DNA of 64,000 nucleotides, from the NCBI GenBank assembly GCA_963803265.1, contig CAWDLZ010000029.1, forward strand, positions 207,315 to 271,314. The letters are read 5' to 3'. A program made the translations under genes and the position numbers. The notes under the pieces are model-generated. The model ran no database searches. It was given only the letters and a program-made list of their open reading frames with translations, and was not told where the DNA came from. Below, one piece after another: positions 63,752-64,000 of this stretch (its first letter is position 1; the number at the start of each line of letters is the position of its first letter). Origin of the DNA: CAIKMD01 sp963803265 (GTDB taxonomy: Bacteria > Pseudomonadota > Alphaproteobacteria > ATCC43930 > CGMCC-115725).

Positions 63752-64000
63752 CTAAACCGCCTCGCGCGGCAAAGCTGGCCGGCCGCGGATCATGTCGGAC
63801 GCCTTCTCGGCGATCATCATTACCGGAGCATTCAAATTTCCGCCGATCGGCAGCGGCATGACCGAGGCGTCGATGACGCGCAGCCGCTCGGTTCCGCGCA
63901 CGCGGAACTCGGGGTCAACCACCGCCATCGCATCGGAGCCGATCTTGCAGGTGCCGGCGGGGTGATAAATCGTCGTCATGTTGGCCCGCACGAAGGCGTC
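63752..64000 (-). CDS. GMC oxidoreductase, C-terminal end (runs off the window)
   Basis: The last 80 or so residues of a flavin-dependent GMC oxidoreductase (choline/alcohol dehydrogenase type). The catalytic His is in TIYHPAGTCKIGSDAMAV and the conserved Asn in IGGNLNAPVMMIAEKASDMI. VDPEFRVRGTERLRVIDASV is the standard family segment between them. The 5' part is beyond 64000. It converges with the Rieske gene. Confidence 0.9.
   Translation of the reverse strand, partial: DAFVRANMTTIYHPAGTCKIGSDAMAVVDPEFRVRGTERLRVIDASVMPLPIGGNLNAPVMMIAEKASDMIRGRPALPREAV

Noticed and set aside
1..64000. tRNA, rRNA, CRISPR array, intact insertion sequence or prophage
   Set aside because: No cloverleaf-like tRNA, no rRNA segment, no regularly spaced repeats and no transposase, integrase or phage structural gene could be recognised by reading.

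Overview
This is a GC-rich window from an alphaproteobacterium. The best fit is Rhodospirillales or a related soil/rhizosphere lineage. This rests on the gene order rpoZ-rsh-pdxJ-acpS-lepB-rnc-era-recO-parC, the rpsB-tsf-pyrH-frr operon, bactofilin, a CpaA-type prepilin peptidase, a BTLCP protease, and many TAXI/MFS/Rieske-type catabolic genes. It looks chromosomal. I see no rRNA, tRNA, CRISPR array, intact insertion sequence or prophage.

Layout. (1) 1-2900, minus strand: rpsB-tsf-pyrH-frr (frr cut by the window edge) behind a good sigma70-like promoter. (2) 2974-14265: a small exported protein, then a long minus-strand housekeeping operon that starts at the rpoZ promoter (14237-14265) and runs through rsh, pdxJ, acpS, lepB, rnc, era, a second signal peptidase, recO, parC and tusA. 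Many of these genes are joined by 4-nt ATGA overlaps. (3) 14311-25610: folK, a phthalate-decarboxylase-like/solute-binding protein, an NYN nuclease, a type-5 uracil-DNA glycosylase, smpB, dapA, a lytic transglycosylase, a threonine dehydratase-like enzyme, bactofilin plus an M23 peptidase, a BTLCP cysteine protease and a periplasmic HExxH protein. (4) 25729-36550: prepilin peptidase, a PAS fragment, a STAS/HATPase partner-switching pair, a phosphoesterase, an FMN glutamate-synthase-like protein, and a complete type I secretion system (TolC, ABC exporter, HlyD). (5) 36551-38137: folP and folB. (6) 38197-53840: a catabolic region that looks devoted to aromatic or other carboxylated ring compounds. 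It holds an FAH hydrolase, a ThDP enzyme, two VOC proteins, an alpha/beta hydrolase, a UbiD decarboxylase, an ACMSD-like amidohydrolase, a CDGSH protein, two MFS carriers, a CocE-type hydrolase and a TAXI binding protein. A TPR-methyltransferase fusion and a 167-bp MITE-like element interrupt it. (7) 53841-59504: a gene-poor scar with a truncated gpt, an OmpA-like lipoprotein, an AT-rich patch, an OmpA-domain protein with 33-residue repeats, and remnants of an OmpA domain and an SsuA-type binding protein. (8) 59505-64000: a binding protein and fused permease without an ATPase, a Rieske oxygenase, and the C-terminus of a GMC oxidoreductase.

A major caveat for any reader: at least 13 sites, in seven clearly conserved genes, carry a single extra base (tsf, rsh six times, M23 peptidase, exporter ABC twice, TPR-methyltransferase, TAXI, Rieske), and dapA probably carries one more. 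Removing one base restores a full-length family-like protein every time. An insertion-biased sequencing or assembly error is the simplest explanation. For these genes I give the whole span and state where the frame breaks.
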